This document shows, piece after piece, positions 44,890 through 59,500 of a stretch of DNA of 64,000 nucleotides. Where the stretch lies: positions 1,329,450-1,393,449 of the forward strand of contig JAKZHN010000010.1 in assembly GCA_037179335.1 (NCBI GenBank), in the 5' to 3' direction. The DNA comes from Cyclaneusma minus. Taxonomy: Eukaryota; Ascomycota; Leotiomycetes; Marthamycetales; Marthamycetaceae. How positions within the stretch are numbered: position 1 is the stretch's first letter; each line of letters opens with the position of its first letter. The notes beneath the pieces were generated by a model that was not told the origin of the DNA, did no database searches, and worked only from the letters and a program-made list of their open reading frames with translations. Made by a program: the position numbers and the translations under genes.

Positions 44890-45215
44890 TTTCCAAATTA
44901 AAATAGCAAAAGTTTTATTTGAATTTATTTTTATACCATTTAATATAACATAAAAGCCCAGATATTTAATGCAAATAATTTTAAATTTAGATTTAAAAGT
45001 ATTAATTTAAAGGCCTGCTGTTTTTAAGCAATAAATTATTTTCCAAATATATTTTTCATATTTGTTTAAATTATTTAAAAACATTATATATATTTTATTT
45101 AGCAAATTAAATAAAATATTATTAATATAATATTAAAAAAAAGCCGGAGTATTATAAAAATTAAAGGATATAGTTACTAATTTAAAAAGGCCCCAATAAA
45201 TAATAAACGCTTTTT
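44890..45215 (-). pseudogene. Reverse transcriptase relic of LTR-2
   Basis: The minus strand gives LVTISFNFYNTPAFF (from MPFGLxNAPATFQ) near 45180-45140. M-F-L-N-N at 45084-45070 stands at the catalytic YxDD position, again Asp-to-Asn. A YLGxYV-like phrase follows. Frequent stops. Confidence 0.75.
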
Positions 45216-47097
45216 TTTTATGTTTTTCCGCTATTTTTTAGCTTATTAAGTGCAGCAATAATATTAAAGTCAATATAAATCTTAGCCTTATATATAGCGT
45301 TTAAAATCTTTTTCATAAAAAATAAAAAATAGCAATTTTTAATAATAATTCTATTTAGGCCTTTATAATTTAATTTAATTTTTTTCAATTTGGCAGCTAA
45401 TATTAGTAATTCAATATATTTAAATTTTAATTTCTAAATAAATTTATAAAAAAGCTGCTTATTTCCAAATAAAAAAGGCCGGTTTTTATAATAAAATGGT
45501 TTTATTTTAAGTAAGAATTTAATTTTATAATTTTAAAATTATTTAGGAGATAATATATTGGCTTTTTTTAGGGAAAAAGGCATTTAATATATTTTAAAGC
45601 CATTTAAAAAGCTTGTTTTGGATTTGTTTATTGCTTATATTTTTTTATAAATTTATCAATATGTTTTCCAATTATTTTGCTTAATTTATTTATATTTTAA
45701 AAATTATATTGTTTTTTAAAAATAGCAAAAGGCTAAACAATTAATATATATTGGTAAAAATAAAACGCGTAATTTATTTAAATGTTTTTGGGCAATAAAT
45801 TTTTTTTTATATAAAATTTAATAATTTTGGAAATTTTATTTTATATATGCATAATTTGTTTATTTCCAAAGTATTATCCAGTTTTTTTAAATAATTTTTA
45901 TATATTGGACTTTTTTAATAGGCAAATATAATAAAGTTAATTGCAGTATTTATTTCAATATTATTTATATTTAGCTTAAATTAATGGTTATTTAATATTG
46001 CTTAAAAAGCAGGAATAAATGCATTTAATAATAAAAATATTGCTTTTTGTATTTTTTTAGTAATAATACGGATTTTATTAGCTATTCTTTTAGCAAAAGA
46101 AAAAAGTTTTAAAAGGCTATTGCATGTTATGCGGGCTTTTGTTTTTGGTTTTTTTAAATTTGGATTTTTTTATAATATAAAACTCCCGCTTTAAATAAAG
46201 ATTTTGTTAATTTTAAAAGGAATATGTTTTATTTCTGAGCGTGCTAATTTTTTATTTGCGTTTCTTATAATTAATAAAATATATAATATAAAATTGGGGT
46301 ATAAAAGGTATTTGTTTTGGCTAATATTAAAATAAATTATAAAATTGGCTTAGTTTTTAACCGATTTAAAATAATATTGGGATTTTTAAAATAAATGCTA
46401 TTTTTAAAATAAAAAAAAATATATTGGTGCTGGCTAATATTTATGAAAAAAACATATTTTAATATAATATTTAATTTTTTAATAATTTCTTTTATTTAGT
46501 TAATATTAGAATTATGGTATTTTGGCGATAGAAATTTAAAAATTGTTAAAATAAAAAAAGATATTAAAAACAAAATTATTTTTTAATATAATTATTAATA
46601 GCAATTTTTGCAATTAGGATTTTTATAATTAGCAATATTAGCCTATTATTAATTAATAATAGCTATTTTAATTTAGAAAATTAAAATAAAAGCCAATAAT
46701 ATTTTTTTTACCAAAATTCCCATTAATAAAGCCGATTTTAAAATAATTATTATTAATTAGAATTATTATAAAAAGGTTTATACGCTTAGGAAAAACAAAC
46801 TCAATTAATTGGGAATTTTTATTAAATTACAGCCTTAATAATATATTAGTTTTTAGGCATTAAAATTATAAAAATACTATATGAATTTGTAATTAATTTT
46901 ATAGATTTTTTTAATTGCGATTTAAATTAGAAAATTTTTATTTCCCGGTTCCTAAATATTATAATTGGCAATAAAAGGAATTTAAATTAGGCTTTTATTT
47001 TAATAGTAATTTTTTTTAATTTATAATATAAAGGCGATTTTGGTATTTTTTATAGCCATTATTTTTATATTGTTTTTGGCCATTATTATAATTTTAA

Positions 47098-47215
47098 TTG
47101 CCTTGATATTTATTATTACGGCCTTTAAAACTATTATTGCGGCTTTAAAATTTATTATTATAGCCTTTAAATTTAGTATTACGGCTTTTAAATTTATTAT
47201 TACGGCCTTTTTAAT
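47098..47215 (-). repeat. 21-bp tandem repeat in the gag side of LTR-2
   Basis: About five units of 21 bp (plus-strand phase TTTATTATTACGGCCTTTAAA with variants). On the minus strand each unit codes seven residues of type K-A-V-I-I-N-L. The apparent hydrophobic plus-strand frame at 47040-47255 is an artefact of this repeat. Confidence 0.7.
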
Positions 47216-48723
47216 TATTTTTAATATTGGCTTGCTTTTTTTTTGTATTTTATAATAATATATTTAGGGAATTTGCAATAAAAGCATAAATTATATTATT
47301 TATAATAATTTTGCTGCTGTTTTTTAAATATATTGCGCAGCGCTTTAAAAAGGGCGGATAGATTTATAAAATTATTATAATTATGGTTATAATTTGCGGC
47401 TATAATAGTGGTTTATCAAAATTTATTTAAAATTTATTTAAAATTATTATATTTGGCAATTTTAATGCTAAGCTAGCATTTTTTAAAAAAAAATTATACG
47501 CTTATTAATATTTTAAAAATGCTTTATTTATTTATTATAAATTGCGAAATTAAATATTTTATATAAAAGCTTAATTTTACTGGCTAGAATATTTAAAAAT
47601 TTAATACAAAATTTATTTACTTTTAATTCCGGGGTAAATTAGGCCTAATTTATTATATAGCTATATTTAAATTAAAAGGCTGCAAAAATTATATTATTTT
47701 GCTTTAGGGTATAAAAATATTGCTAGGCCTTTTTAACCTTATTTAAAATAATAAAGCTTTTTTTTAATATATTAAAAAGCATATTTAAAAAGTTTTAAAG
47801 TCATTTTCTTTATTAATAAAATTGCTAATAATTTGGTTAAATTAAGTTTTATATTAAATTTTGCAATATTGTTTTAATTGGCTAATAATATATTAAAATT
47901 TGTTATATTTTAAACCAAAGATATTTTTATTAATAGCTATAATGCACTAAATTTTATAAACCCAGTTTAAAAATGCTTTTTAGCATTTAAATGGCTGGAT
48001 TTTATTTTCGGAGAATTTTTTGGGGTTTTTAATTTTTTAGCAAAGGCGTGGGGCAAAAAATTGAATATAAATGGCGTATATTATAATAGGTATTTTTTGA
48101 TTTATTCTTTAAATGCTTATTAATTTTTTTAGCTTATTATTTTTAATTTGCAATTTAGTATTCGTAAATTATAATTTGGCTTTGGTGGCATTGGCTTAAT
48201 TTAAAAACAAATTAAAGGGCGGCAATGCCTATATTTTATTATTCCAATTTAAGGTTTTTATTATTAATAGTTTTACCGGCATGCTATAAAAAATCATTAA
48301 ATATAATAAAAATATATTAAAATTGCGCAATTTTATTTATAATGCAAATAATAATATATTTTTTAGCAAATTTCTAAATTAGTTTAATAATTGGCAAACT
48401 TATTTTATTAACCTATTTAATAGCTCAAATAAAATAAAAATATGCGTTTTTTAAAATAATAGCAGCTACTATTATATAATTTGCGGCAAAGCTTATAATA
48501 TCAAGAATAATTAAAATTTCGGAATTTTAAATTAAATGCAAAAATAAAATAAGGCTTAGCAAAAATACATTTACGGAAATAATGCTAGCAAAATTAAATA
48601 TTAGAATTGGGGCTGTATAGTGCGCTATTGTTATAAAATAAAAAATTGTATTTAAATTTGTAAAAATTAAAGGCATTTAAAAATCAGAATTTTTAAATTA
48701 ATTAATAAAAAAAGCTTATAAAC

Positions 48724-48891
48724 TATTATAATGCGGCAAGGGTTGCAAATAGGGATTAAAATAAACTGGAAAAAAAGGGCTTTCCAGCGCTGGTGCGCAG
48801 CTATAAAGGCTGCTGCTAGGCTTTACGGCGCTAAAGGCATATAAGGTTACGTATAGGTGCCTGAGGCTAAGGCTAAGTTAGTATTGTGATA
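48724..48891 (-). repeat. 5' LTR of LTR-2
   Basis: 168 bp; carries GCGCTGGTGCGCAGC and GGCTGCTGC where the 3' LTR has GCGCTGGCGCGCAGC and GGCTGCCGC, consistent with C-to-T changes. Confidence 0.85.
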
Positions 48892-48896
48892 TATAT

Positions 48897-50800
48897 ATAT
48901 AATTTATTATATAAATTAGTTGCAATTGTAAGCTTTATTAATAATATTAATATATTGATATAAAATTAATTAATTTTAATAAATAAATAGGTTTTAAGCA
49001 GAATTTATTAAAATATTTTAAATTAAACAGCAAAATATAAAGCTATTTTTATATTTTAAAAATACGAATTTATATGATTTTTTAAATAGACCAAATACAA
49101 ACATATATATTATAGGGTTTAAATTAATAATAACGTTATTATTTTAAAAACATAAATGCGTATTTTAGGCTTTTAGCTAAATTTTAAATTTTTAAAAACA
49201 AATTAAATATAAATTATAAATACTTTTGCCTAATTTAAAACAATATTTAAATTTATAAAATTAATATAAAAAGTATTATTAAGCAAGGCCTAAATAATAT
49301 ATATAATAATAATTAAAGCCGCTATAATATATAAAATATTAATTGTATATATATTAAAAAATAGCAGCAAAAGTTTTATTAAACCAAGCCATTTATAATT
49401 ATTAATTATTAAATAAAATAATATTTTTAGGCTGCTAATAAAAGAATTTAAAGCTATTTTAATTAGGGTATTAATTTATATATATATATATATATATTTA
49501 TTAATTGCTAAAAAATAATATAAAATACCGGGCTACATTTATAAAACATTAAAAAACTCTATTAAAAAAATAGCCTACTAGAAATTGCTATTAATGGCTA
49601 AATGAAAACAATTTAAAAAACCATTATTAAATTTATTAATCAATAATTAAATTCGCTAAGCAATATAATATAAGGCTGCCAAATTAAATTTATTAAAAAA
49701 TTTAAAATTGGTTATAGTTTTGGCCAATTGGAAACATAAAAATAAAAGCCTATTTTTTAATATCAATTGGTTTATAATTAATTAAAAAGGCAAGGACCAA
49801 TTTTATTATATATAGCAAAAACAATGGTTTTATTTAAATAATATATTTTTATTTATAGCAAAAATAAAATATTGCCGAATTATTTTAGTTTTTTTAATAT
49901 TTTTCCAAATTCCCAATACTTTTTAATAATATAGCTTAAAATAAAAAAAAATCTTTTTTTTTCTGCAAGGCGCAAAGTCTTAAATTATATATTTAAATAC
50001 CTATATAAATATGATTATTAAATAGCCAAATACATTTTTATTTAATATAAGTATTATAATTTAGATTTTCTATATTAAAGGCTTTGCTTTATTAATTATT
50101 AGGATATAATTATTATTAAAAAAGGCTTCAAGGCTATTATTACATGGACTTTTTTCAAAAAATTGCTAAAATAATTTGCTTTTGCTAATTCGGTTTTAAA
50201 AGCTATAAATAATAATATAAAATACCAAAACAAATTAGCAGCCAAAGCCAAGCGGCTGCTATTAATTTAAAAAGCTTTAAAAAAACGGGGAAAAAAGTGG
50301 AAAGGAATTATATAGCGAAAAGGTATTTTCGAATAGGAAATAAAATATGGTAAAAAAAAGCCTAAAAAGGTTCAGATTTTAAAATAGTATAAAATTAAAA
50401 ATATTATTAGCTTTATATAATATTGCATTATTATAGCCTTTGTAGCCTTAATAATAAAATATAAGCCGGCTTAAGCTTATTTAAAAAACGCAAAAGCTTT
50501 AAAAAAGCTTTTTGCCTTTTAAAAAATAATATAAATTATATCAAACGCTTTTAACCAATTAAAATACTTTTTTAGCGGGGTTCCGGGAAAATAAATGCTG
50601 GTTTTTTTATTTATAATTAGGTTTTCCAATATAAATAAATTGGACGTTAAAGTCAAAAAACAAAAACTAATATTTGGCTTTAATTATTAATTATTAATTA
50701 TTTATTTTCGCTATATAAATTAATAAGCTTTCATTAATTTATTATTATTAATAACTACCTTTAAATTTATTATTGCATAATTTTTAAAGGCTTAATTTTA
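48897..50800 (+). mobile_element. Element A, forward copy, segment 3
   Basis: Resumes the forward copy after LTR-2. The ATTTATTATATAAAT...TAAGCTTTATTAATAATATT sequence at 48900-48950 matches the reverse complement of about 58.1 kb, and 50171-50600 matches the reverse complement of 56850-56420 (for example AGCGGCTGCTATTAAT and CTTTTTTAGCGGGGTTCCGG). Similarity was not followed beyond about 50.8 kb. Frames are broken; no known domain recognised. Confidence 0.62.
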
Positions 50801-53000
50801 ATATATAATTTGCGCTATTTATTATTAAATTAATTTTAGGATTTTATTTAATTAATTTTATTATTTTAATTTCTATTTTTTATATTAAGATTTATTAATA
50901 TTTTAATATTTTTATTGGCTTGTATATATTTTTCCCGCTTTCGCGCATGCGTTTTTTATAAATGCCGGAAAATTAGTATAGCGGTAGTTTATTTTTTTAT
51001 TTTTTTGCCCTTTTTTCTTTTATACGCATATTATGCGATTTTTATAATAATAATATATTAATTTTTAATTGCGTTTTTAACCTCAAATTTTCTTCTTAAT
51101 TCTTTTGGCAAATTTTAGATTTTTTTTTAAATTTTTCTTTTATAGCAATTATATTAAGCTTTATTGGAATTTTATTTATATAAAGCAGGCTTTTTTTTAT
51201 TATTGCCTTTATACGGGTTTTTTAATATACGCCCTTTGAATAAAAATTAGGCTTTTTTTTCTCTTTTTCCTTTCTTTTTTTTAAATACTATAGCCTTTAA
51301 TATTTTTAATTGCAAAATATAAAATTTTATTAGCAGTTTATTTTAAGCTTTATGTAATAGGGATTTTGCTTATAATTATAATAATAATATTAAATTTGGA
51401 ATTTTATTATAAAATTTAAATTGCAATTTTATTAAATCTATGTTTGTATTTTAAATTTGCAATTATATTTATTATATATAAAGCTTTTATTTAATTTGTT
51501 TTATAAATGTTTTAATATTTATAATTAGGCTGCAAATAATTTTAAATACAATTATTATTGCAGTAATTATAAGTTTTTTTATTATATAATAAGCTTTTTT
51601 TTTAATTAATTTGTTATTTTATAAATTTCCGCTATTTAAATTCCCCTATTTAATACAATTGATAATATTATTATGTTTTATTATTATTATTATATTAAAA
51701 TTTAGGCTTTTTTAAAAAATTAGCGCATTAATTATAATAATAAATTAATCTAATTAAAAACTAATGCAAAGGCTGCCGGATATTTTTTTCATTTTAAAAT
51801 ATATTTTATATTTTATATTTAAAAATATTATAATTGTAATAATAGCTTTAATTAAAATTATTTTCGCAATTTATACCCTAATATATTTAATATTTAATAT
51901 TTAATAATATTCAATAAATTTATTTCCTGTTTTCTTATATATATGTAATTAAAGTATAAAAAAACTCAAATTTATATTTTTATATTTTAAATATTTTTGC
52001 TTTTGCTTTTGCTTAATATTGCATATAATTAGGTATTTCGTATTTAAATATAAAGCTGGAGCTGGCTTTTTGAATTTTCTTTTTAAAGCTTGCATTTTTT
52101 TTTATAATTTTTCTATTATTATTATAATCCAGCTTTAAGATTTTTTTAATAAATTTATTTAAAATTATTAGGATATTTTTCAAAATCTTGTAAGCCAATA
52201 TTTAATTTCAATTTTAGCTCCAGCTTTTTTAATATATATAAAATGTAAAAAGAAATCTTTTTATATATTATATTTTTTTACTTAAAATTTAAATAAAAAA
52301 TTTAAATAATAGGCTTGGGCTTTTATTATTTTAATATTTATTTTTTATTTTTTTCCGCTAATTTTCCGGCTTTAAAGCATATATTCTTAATAAATAAAAA
52401 GACCTAATCCTTTTTATTAAAATTTAAAATTTTATGCTTTTTATATATTATTTTATATATTTATTAATAGCCTTTTCTTAATTTTTGCAATAATATATAT
52501 TTATTATATTATATTTTGGTTTTGATTTCTTTATATCAAATATTTTTATTTTTATAAATTTAAAAACATATAATTTATAAATAATATTTATATATTATAT
52601 ATAGAAAAAAAGTATTTTTTATTTTTTATTATTATAACCAAATTCTATTATAATTAATTAAATTGCCAAATTTATTTTTTTATTACTGCAATAATATTAT
52701 ATATAAATCCTTAAAATCTGGTTTATCTGGTTTATTTATTTATTTATTTAAAGGTAAAATATAATGCTATATTTATATATTATATAAAATTTATAGGAAA
52801 AGGCATTTTATAATATATTAATAAATATAAAGCTATAATTAAATATAATAGTTTTAAAATGCTTTATAAAATAAATAATTTTATTAAAAAATAATTTTAT
52901 TAAAAATTATATATTAATATTTTTAATTATGCATATAAATTACGCAGCTTTAATATAGCAAATTATTATTATTAAAATAATATTATATATTTTATTTATA
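50801..53000. other. AT-rich DNA, not assigned
   Basis: No gene and no confident match to other parts of the window found by eye. It includes T-rich tracts around 51.0-51.3 kb and probable RIP-affected repeat DNA. Confidence 0.4.
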
Positions 53001-53560
53001 TATTATAATTTTAGAAAGCTTATAATAAAGTTTTATAATTTATTAGCTAAAAATAAAAATAAAAATTAATTATAAAATATATATTGGCAAATTTTATTTT
53101 ATTAATAAATATAGCAATTATATATATAATCCCGTATTTTTATTATTATCTTTAGCTCGTAATATTTATAATAAATTAAGATAGCCTATTAATTTATTAT
53201 ATAATATATCCGCTGCAAAACTATATATATATATTTTATATATAATATATTATTTTTAAATTGCTATTATTAATTTTTGCATACTATGAATTGGCTTTAT
53301 ATTTTATTATTTTTTTAGTATTTTTAAGCCTTAAAAATAATTATAAAGCTTGCCTTAATTATTCCGGCTTTTAAAGTTTCATAGCTTAAATAAAATATAG
53401 CTTTTTACTTGGAAATTTATATTTATAATATGCAAATAAAAAGTATAATATTAAATTCCTAATTTAATAATTTTAATTAAAATGCAATTATTATATTTGC
53501 AAAAGCAGCTATATTTTTTGAAAATTATATATTTAAAGCATAATTAAATAAATAGCAAAA
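53001..53560 (+). repeat. Inverted repeat X, left arm
   Basis: Matches the reverse complement of 62.89 to about 63.6 kb. Shared phrases include GCAAAAGCAGCTATATTTTTT (near 53500), ATAGCCTATTAATTTATTAT (near 53180) and AAATTGCTATTATT. It lies directly outside the end of the reverse copy of element A, so the pair forms very long inverted flanks around it. Confidence 0.6.
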
Positions 53561-56500
53561 TTTTTATCATAATATTGGTAAAAGTTGTTTTAATATTTTT
53601 GCTTAAGCATTTTTTACTATCTTTTTATAATTTAGCCTATAAAATAAAAAATTGGTGGGATTTTTAACTTTTGCAATATATTTAATATTAAAATTATAAC
53701 ATCCTAATTTTATAGCTTATTTTGCTTAATATTTATTAAAAAAAATACCGCAAATTATTATAATTTAAAAGGATTTAAATTTTATAATTTAAATGTTTAA
53801 TATATTGCTTTTAATATTAAAAAGATTTTATAATTGCAGGCAATTTAATACTATATATTTAACATATTAATTTTATATTAATTAGCTTGCAAAATAAAAA
53901 AAAACTATTAAATACTAATAATATTGTATTAAATTATTCAAACTTTTAAATTGCTTCAAAATCCCTAATATTGCAAATTTAAAAGCATTATATATAATTT
54001 GCAAATGCTTTATGAAATTAAAATATTGCAATACTGGCTTATTTGCAAATATATTTTTAATATATTCAAAGGCTTTTTATACTTTTATAAACCATTTAAA
54101 TAAGCTTTTTTATTATTATTTATATTGTTAATAAATAAATTAATTATAAATAATCCAATTTTGCTATATTTTAAAATAGATCGCCTATAAAAATTAGCTT
54201 ATTTTAAAAACAATTGCAATTTTATATATATAATTGATATAGGCTATTTTTAAATAGCGCATATCTTTTTTATTATAAAGCCTAAAAATAAAATTTTATT
54301 TATTTTAAATTTGCATTTATTTATTCTTATAAAAAACAATTATAGCCTTTTAAATATAGCTTTTATATATATTTTAAATATTTTAAAAAAAATAGAAAAT
54401 TATTAAAAAAATTATTATAATAATATTTAAAAATTCCTTAAATACTATATTTATATAAATTCAAAATATAGCTGGCGTATTTATTAATTTAAATAATATT
54501 ACCAAATATTTAAAATAGCTATATTTTATATAACTTTATATATATATATATAATTTTTATAATATGATGTTTCAAAATATAGCTTAATAAAAATATTGGC
54601 TTTTTTAATTTAATTAAGAATTTATTAATTAAAAAAATAGGCAGTAACTTTTAATAATAATATTATGTAATCTTTTACAATTAAATATATAAATATAAGC
54701 TATTTTTTTTAAATATAAATAATATAAAAGCTCCCGCTAAGCTTTTTAATTTGCAAATTTAGCCTTTAATTAATATATTATTAAAAGAAAGTTAGCGTAA
54801 TTATCTGCTTTTTAAATAACTTATAAATAAAATAATAAAATCAATTTGCTTTAATCTTTATAATATAATTTTAATTAAAATATACAAATAATATACCAGG
54901 TTTTATTGTATTAAAAATATTATTAAAATAGCTTAATTTTTTTGGTTTTTTCTTAACTGTTTGCTTTGATTTTATTTTTAATTTTATTATATATTTTTTA
55001 TAGGCAATTTTAATATTTGGCAATTTATAGCCTTAAAAATATACTTAAATTCAATTTTATTTTATTAAAATTTTAATATTTTGCCCAATATATATATAAT
55101 AGGATTTTCTTTTAAAGTTGCGGTATTTTTTATAAAAAATAGCTTTTTATTTATTTTATTAAATATTATTTTATATAATTTAATATTATATTTCCAGCTT
55201 TTATATATAAAATATTTTATATATAATAACTCCTTATTTACTATATTTAAAATATAAATTATTGCATTTAGCTCCTTTAATTTACCCAGCTTATTTTAAA
55301 TAATAATTTTATATTTAATTCAGTATTTATAAATAAAGCTGGTTTTAACCCAATTTTAACATTTATTATTTATTTATTTAAGCTAAAATATATTTAAAAG
55401 CAAATTATATAAATAAACAAATATTTTATATATTTTAATATTTTGGTTTTTTATATTACCCTTATTATTAGGGATTTTAATTAAAGATTTATAATATTAT
55501 TTTATTTTTATTCTATTTTTATTAAAAACGTCAATTTATAAATATTATATATATATATAAATATTATATATAAATATTTATAAATATTAATAATATAAAA
55601 ATTTTATTTAATTTATTATTAATAAAAGCAAAAGCGGAAACCATATTTCAAATCTTAATTGCAATTAAATAATTAATTCTTATATATTTTTACCCTATAA
55701 AAGAAATTAGGCAATTATTAGCAATTTTCCCTTTTTTAAAATTATTATATTTATATTTATAATTTATAGAATTAAGGGTTTGATTTATAGCTTTTATAAA
55801 AAGACCTTAATTATAATTATTATAATTGTAATTATTATAATTTTGGCTATAATTGAAGCCATTTTTATATAATTAGCTTTTTTTATTTACGGCTATTAAA
55901 GCTATTATTATTTGAAATATATATTTTATTGCCGGGCTATTTATATTTATAGGCTTTATATTTAAGCCCTTAGCAATTTTGTTTTTTGTTATAAATACAA
56001 TTAAATACGCTATAATTATTAAAATTATAATTAAAATATAAAAAAAAACCAATATTAATTTTAACCGCATTGCTGATTTTTATTTTAATGATAGCTATTT
56101 TTCTTGCTTTTGCAATTGGGCTAATATTAAATTACTATATTATTATTTAAAATATTATATTTTACTATAATTATTATAATGCTTTTTTAAATTATTTATA
56201 TTAAATATGTTTTTAGCCTTAAATTAAAAATTGTGCCTATTTTTACGCTTAATATTCCCGGCCGTATTAAATATATATTCCATATTAATTTATAATTAAT
56301 TGCCTTTTTTTGGGAATTTAATGTCCAATTTATTTATTTAGTAAATCTGCAAATTAAATGCAGGTTATAGGTTAATTTATTTATATTAAAAGATTTAATT
56401 ACAAATAAAAAAACCAATGTCCGTTTACCGGAGTCCCGCTAAAAGGGTATTTTAATTAATTGAAAATATCCAATATAATTTATATTATTTTTAAAAAAGC

Positions 56501-59500
56501 AGGAAGCTTTTTTAAAGCTTTTGCGACTTTTAAATAGGCTTGAGCTGGCTTATATTTTATTATTAAAATTGCAAAGGCTATAATAATGCAATATTATATA
56601 AAGCTAGTAATATTTGTTATTTTATGCTTTTTTAAAATTTAAACCCTTTTAGGCTTTTTTCTACCGTATTCTATCCCCTATTTCGAAATACCTTTCTGTT
56701 ATATAATTTTTTCCCGTTTTTTCCTTTTTCCCGTTTTTTTAAATTGTTTTGATTTAATAGCAGCCGTTTAATTTCGGCTACTAGTTTTTTTAGTATTTTA
56801 TATTATTATTTATAATTTCCAAAACCAAATTAGCGAAGGCAAATTATTTTAGTATTTTTTTAAAAAACATCCATTTTATAATAGCTTTAAAGCCTTTTTT
56901 AATAGTTACTATATTTTAATAATTAGTAAAATTAAGCTTTTGGTATAAAACATTTAAATTATAATAATTATATTGGATAAAAATATATTTAGCTATTTAA
57001 TGAATATATTTATATAGGCATTTAAATATATAATTTAAAATTTTATACCTTATAAAAAAGAATTAAATTATTTTCTTTTGTTTTAAATTATACCGCTAAA
57101 AATTATTGGGGGCTTAGAAAGTTATTAAAAAAACTAAAATAATTTAGCAATACTTTGTTTTCGCCGTAAGCGGGAATACGTTATTTAGGCGGAATTAATT
57201 TTTTGTATTCTTTTTTTCTTTTTTTTTTGCTATGTATAATGAAATTGGTTTTTATTTTTTGAATTAACTATAAATTGCTTAATATTAAAAAATGGGCCTT
57301 TATTTCAATTTTTTCAATTGGCTAAAATTATAGCCGGTTTTAAATTTTTTAATAAATTTAATTTGGCAATTGTGCATTATATTGCTTAGCAAATTTAAAT
57401 ATTAATTGGTAAATTTAATAATAGCCTTTTAAATTGTCCTTATTTAGCCACTAATATCGGTTTTTAGCGGGCTACTTTTTTAATAGCGTTTTTTAATTTT
57501 TTATAAATGCGGCTTGGTATTTTATAATTTCTTTTAGCAATTAATAAATTTATATGTAAAAAAAAAGGCAATTTTTATTTTCGTTTTTAATAGCTTGGTT
57601 AGAATGGTTTTAATTGCCCTTATTAGCAGCTTAAAAACGCTATTTTATTTAATAATTGATAATTATAAATGGCTTAATTTAGTAATTTTGTTTTTTTAAT
57701 ATATATATAATTAGTGTTTTATAGATTATAGCGGTTTTAATTATTATTATATATACCATTTAAGCCTTGTTTAATAATGCTTTTAATATTAATTTTATAA
57801 ATTTAAATATTGCCTAAAATTAAATAAAGAGATTTTATACTTTATATTTAAAATATGATTTTTATTTAAGTTTAGAATTTAATCAAAATCCTAAAATGCG
57901 TATTTATCTTTTTAGAATAATAGTATTATTATTGATTTGGGCCCTATAATGCATATTTTTATATTTGGTTTATTTAAAAAAATGCATAAATTTATATTTT
58001 TAGAACGCAAAAATGGCTTTGTATTTTGCTGCCCAATTTAGGGTATTTTAGTGAATTTTGTTTAAAATCCGTTTATTTGCGAAAATTAATTAATTTTATA
58101 TTAATATATTAATATTGTTGATAAAGCTTATGATTGTAACCGATTTATATAATAAATTGTATATGCAAAAAAAAAAAAAGTACATAATATTGAAAATCTT
58201 TCGAAAATGCCGGTATTAATTTTAAATATTTTTTATTTTTTATTATTAATACTAAAAATAATTTTGCAATTGGATAAAAAGCTTTAAATTTATTTTTAAA
58301 AATGCTCCGGGACTTTTTTGCTATGTAAAATATAGATTAGTTTTTAATAAAAAGTATTATTTAATGCTTTTAAAATATTTAAATTAAAAATTAATATTAT
58401 TTATTATAAATTTCAATTTTATAAATCTGGCTAATTAATAATTTTAATACTATATAAATACTTTTTTGCTTTTGTTTTTTATTTGCAAAAAAACGCAAAA
58501 AGTATTATTTAGCTAGAATAGCTAGTTTTTTAGCTACCAAAGTTTTAAAACCCTTTTTTAAAATATTTAAAAAGGCTATTAATTTATAGGCTATTGATAT
58601 AATAGATTTTTTTATTTAAGTTTTAAAAAATAATTATATAAACGATTTTAAATTGATCAAAATAATAGCCTTATTTTAAATAGGCTATAAATAGCTTTTA
58701 TATATATATTTTGATTATTAATAAAATAACTTTTTAAATATAAAATAAAATATTAAATGGTTTTGCAATTTTATAGGATTTTTATTTGCCAAAAAAGAAC
58801 CAATTCCAAAAAGTTCCAAAAATTTTAAAAAATTTTAAATTTATTAAATTGGCTAAAAATAATGGAAAAAGTATTTTTGTTTTAAGGATTTTGCAATTGC
58901 TGCAAAACTCGGTTGCTAAAAAAAGTTTTTAATATTATAATAATAGAAATTTTAAGGGATTAGGGAAAATATAGCTTTTTATTTTTGCTTATTTTTGATT
59001 TTTTTTTTAAAAAAATTAAGATTTTGGAAAGCTTTATAAAAACCTGCTTTTTAAATAATTATTTTTACTTTATTATTTATTTTTCTGCTTATTTCTTTGG
59101 CTTATCTATATATTAATAAATCCGAAAAAAGCTTTTTTTCGCAATTTTTTAATATATTTAATTGCCTAATTGCATTTGGAACTTTATTATATTTTGCGCT
59201 ATTTTTTAGCCTTATTTATAAACTTGCTTTTGCTATTATTAAATTAACCGCGTTTAGCAATTTAAAAATTCTATTATTAATATTATTTTTAATATTAAAT
59301 TCGATTAAATTATTTATAAAAATTAAATAAATTAAAAATAGCTTTTTTAAAATTACCAGATTGAGTTTTTTTATGCTTTTTTTTAAAAAACGGGAAATTT
59401 AAAACATTTAAAGCTTTAATTTAATGTTTATTAATAAATAATTTTTTAAAAAATCCAATATTAGCAAATTTAATAGGGTATTAATATATTTATTATTTTA

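Larger units (their letters stand above)
42266..48891 (-). mobile_element. LTR-2: RIP-inactivated Ty3/gypsy-like retrotransposon
   Basis: 6626-bp element on the minus strand. LTRs at 42266-42445 (180 bp, 3' LTR) and 48724-48891 (168 bp, 5' LTR) differ by one 12-bp indel and transitions. They are flanked by TATAT at 42261-42265 and 48892-48896. The left edge TGTCACGG is well preserved. On the minus strand the 5'-to-3' order is a gag-side tandem repeat (about 47.2 kb), reverse transcriptase (about 45.2-44.9 kb) and integrase zinc-binding relic (43.9-43.8 kb). The LTR sequence differs from LTR-1, so this is a different family or subfamily. It sits in the same forward copy of element A. Confidence 0.83.

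Noticed and set aside
47040..47255. Hydrophobic 71-aa frame resembling a membrane protein
   Set aside because: It is the antisense reading of a 21-bp tandem repeat in LTR-2; the hydrophobicity comes from ATT codons.
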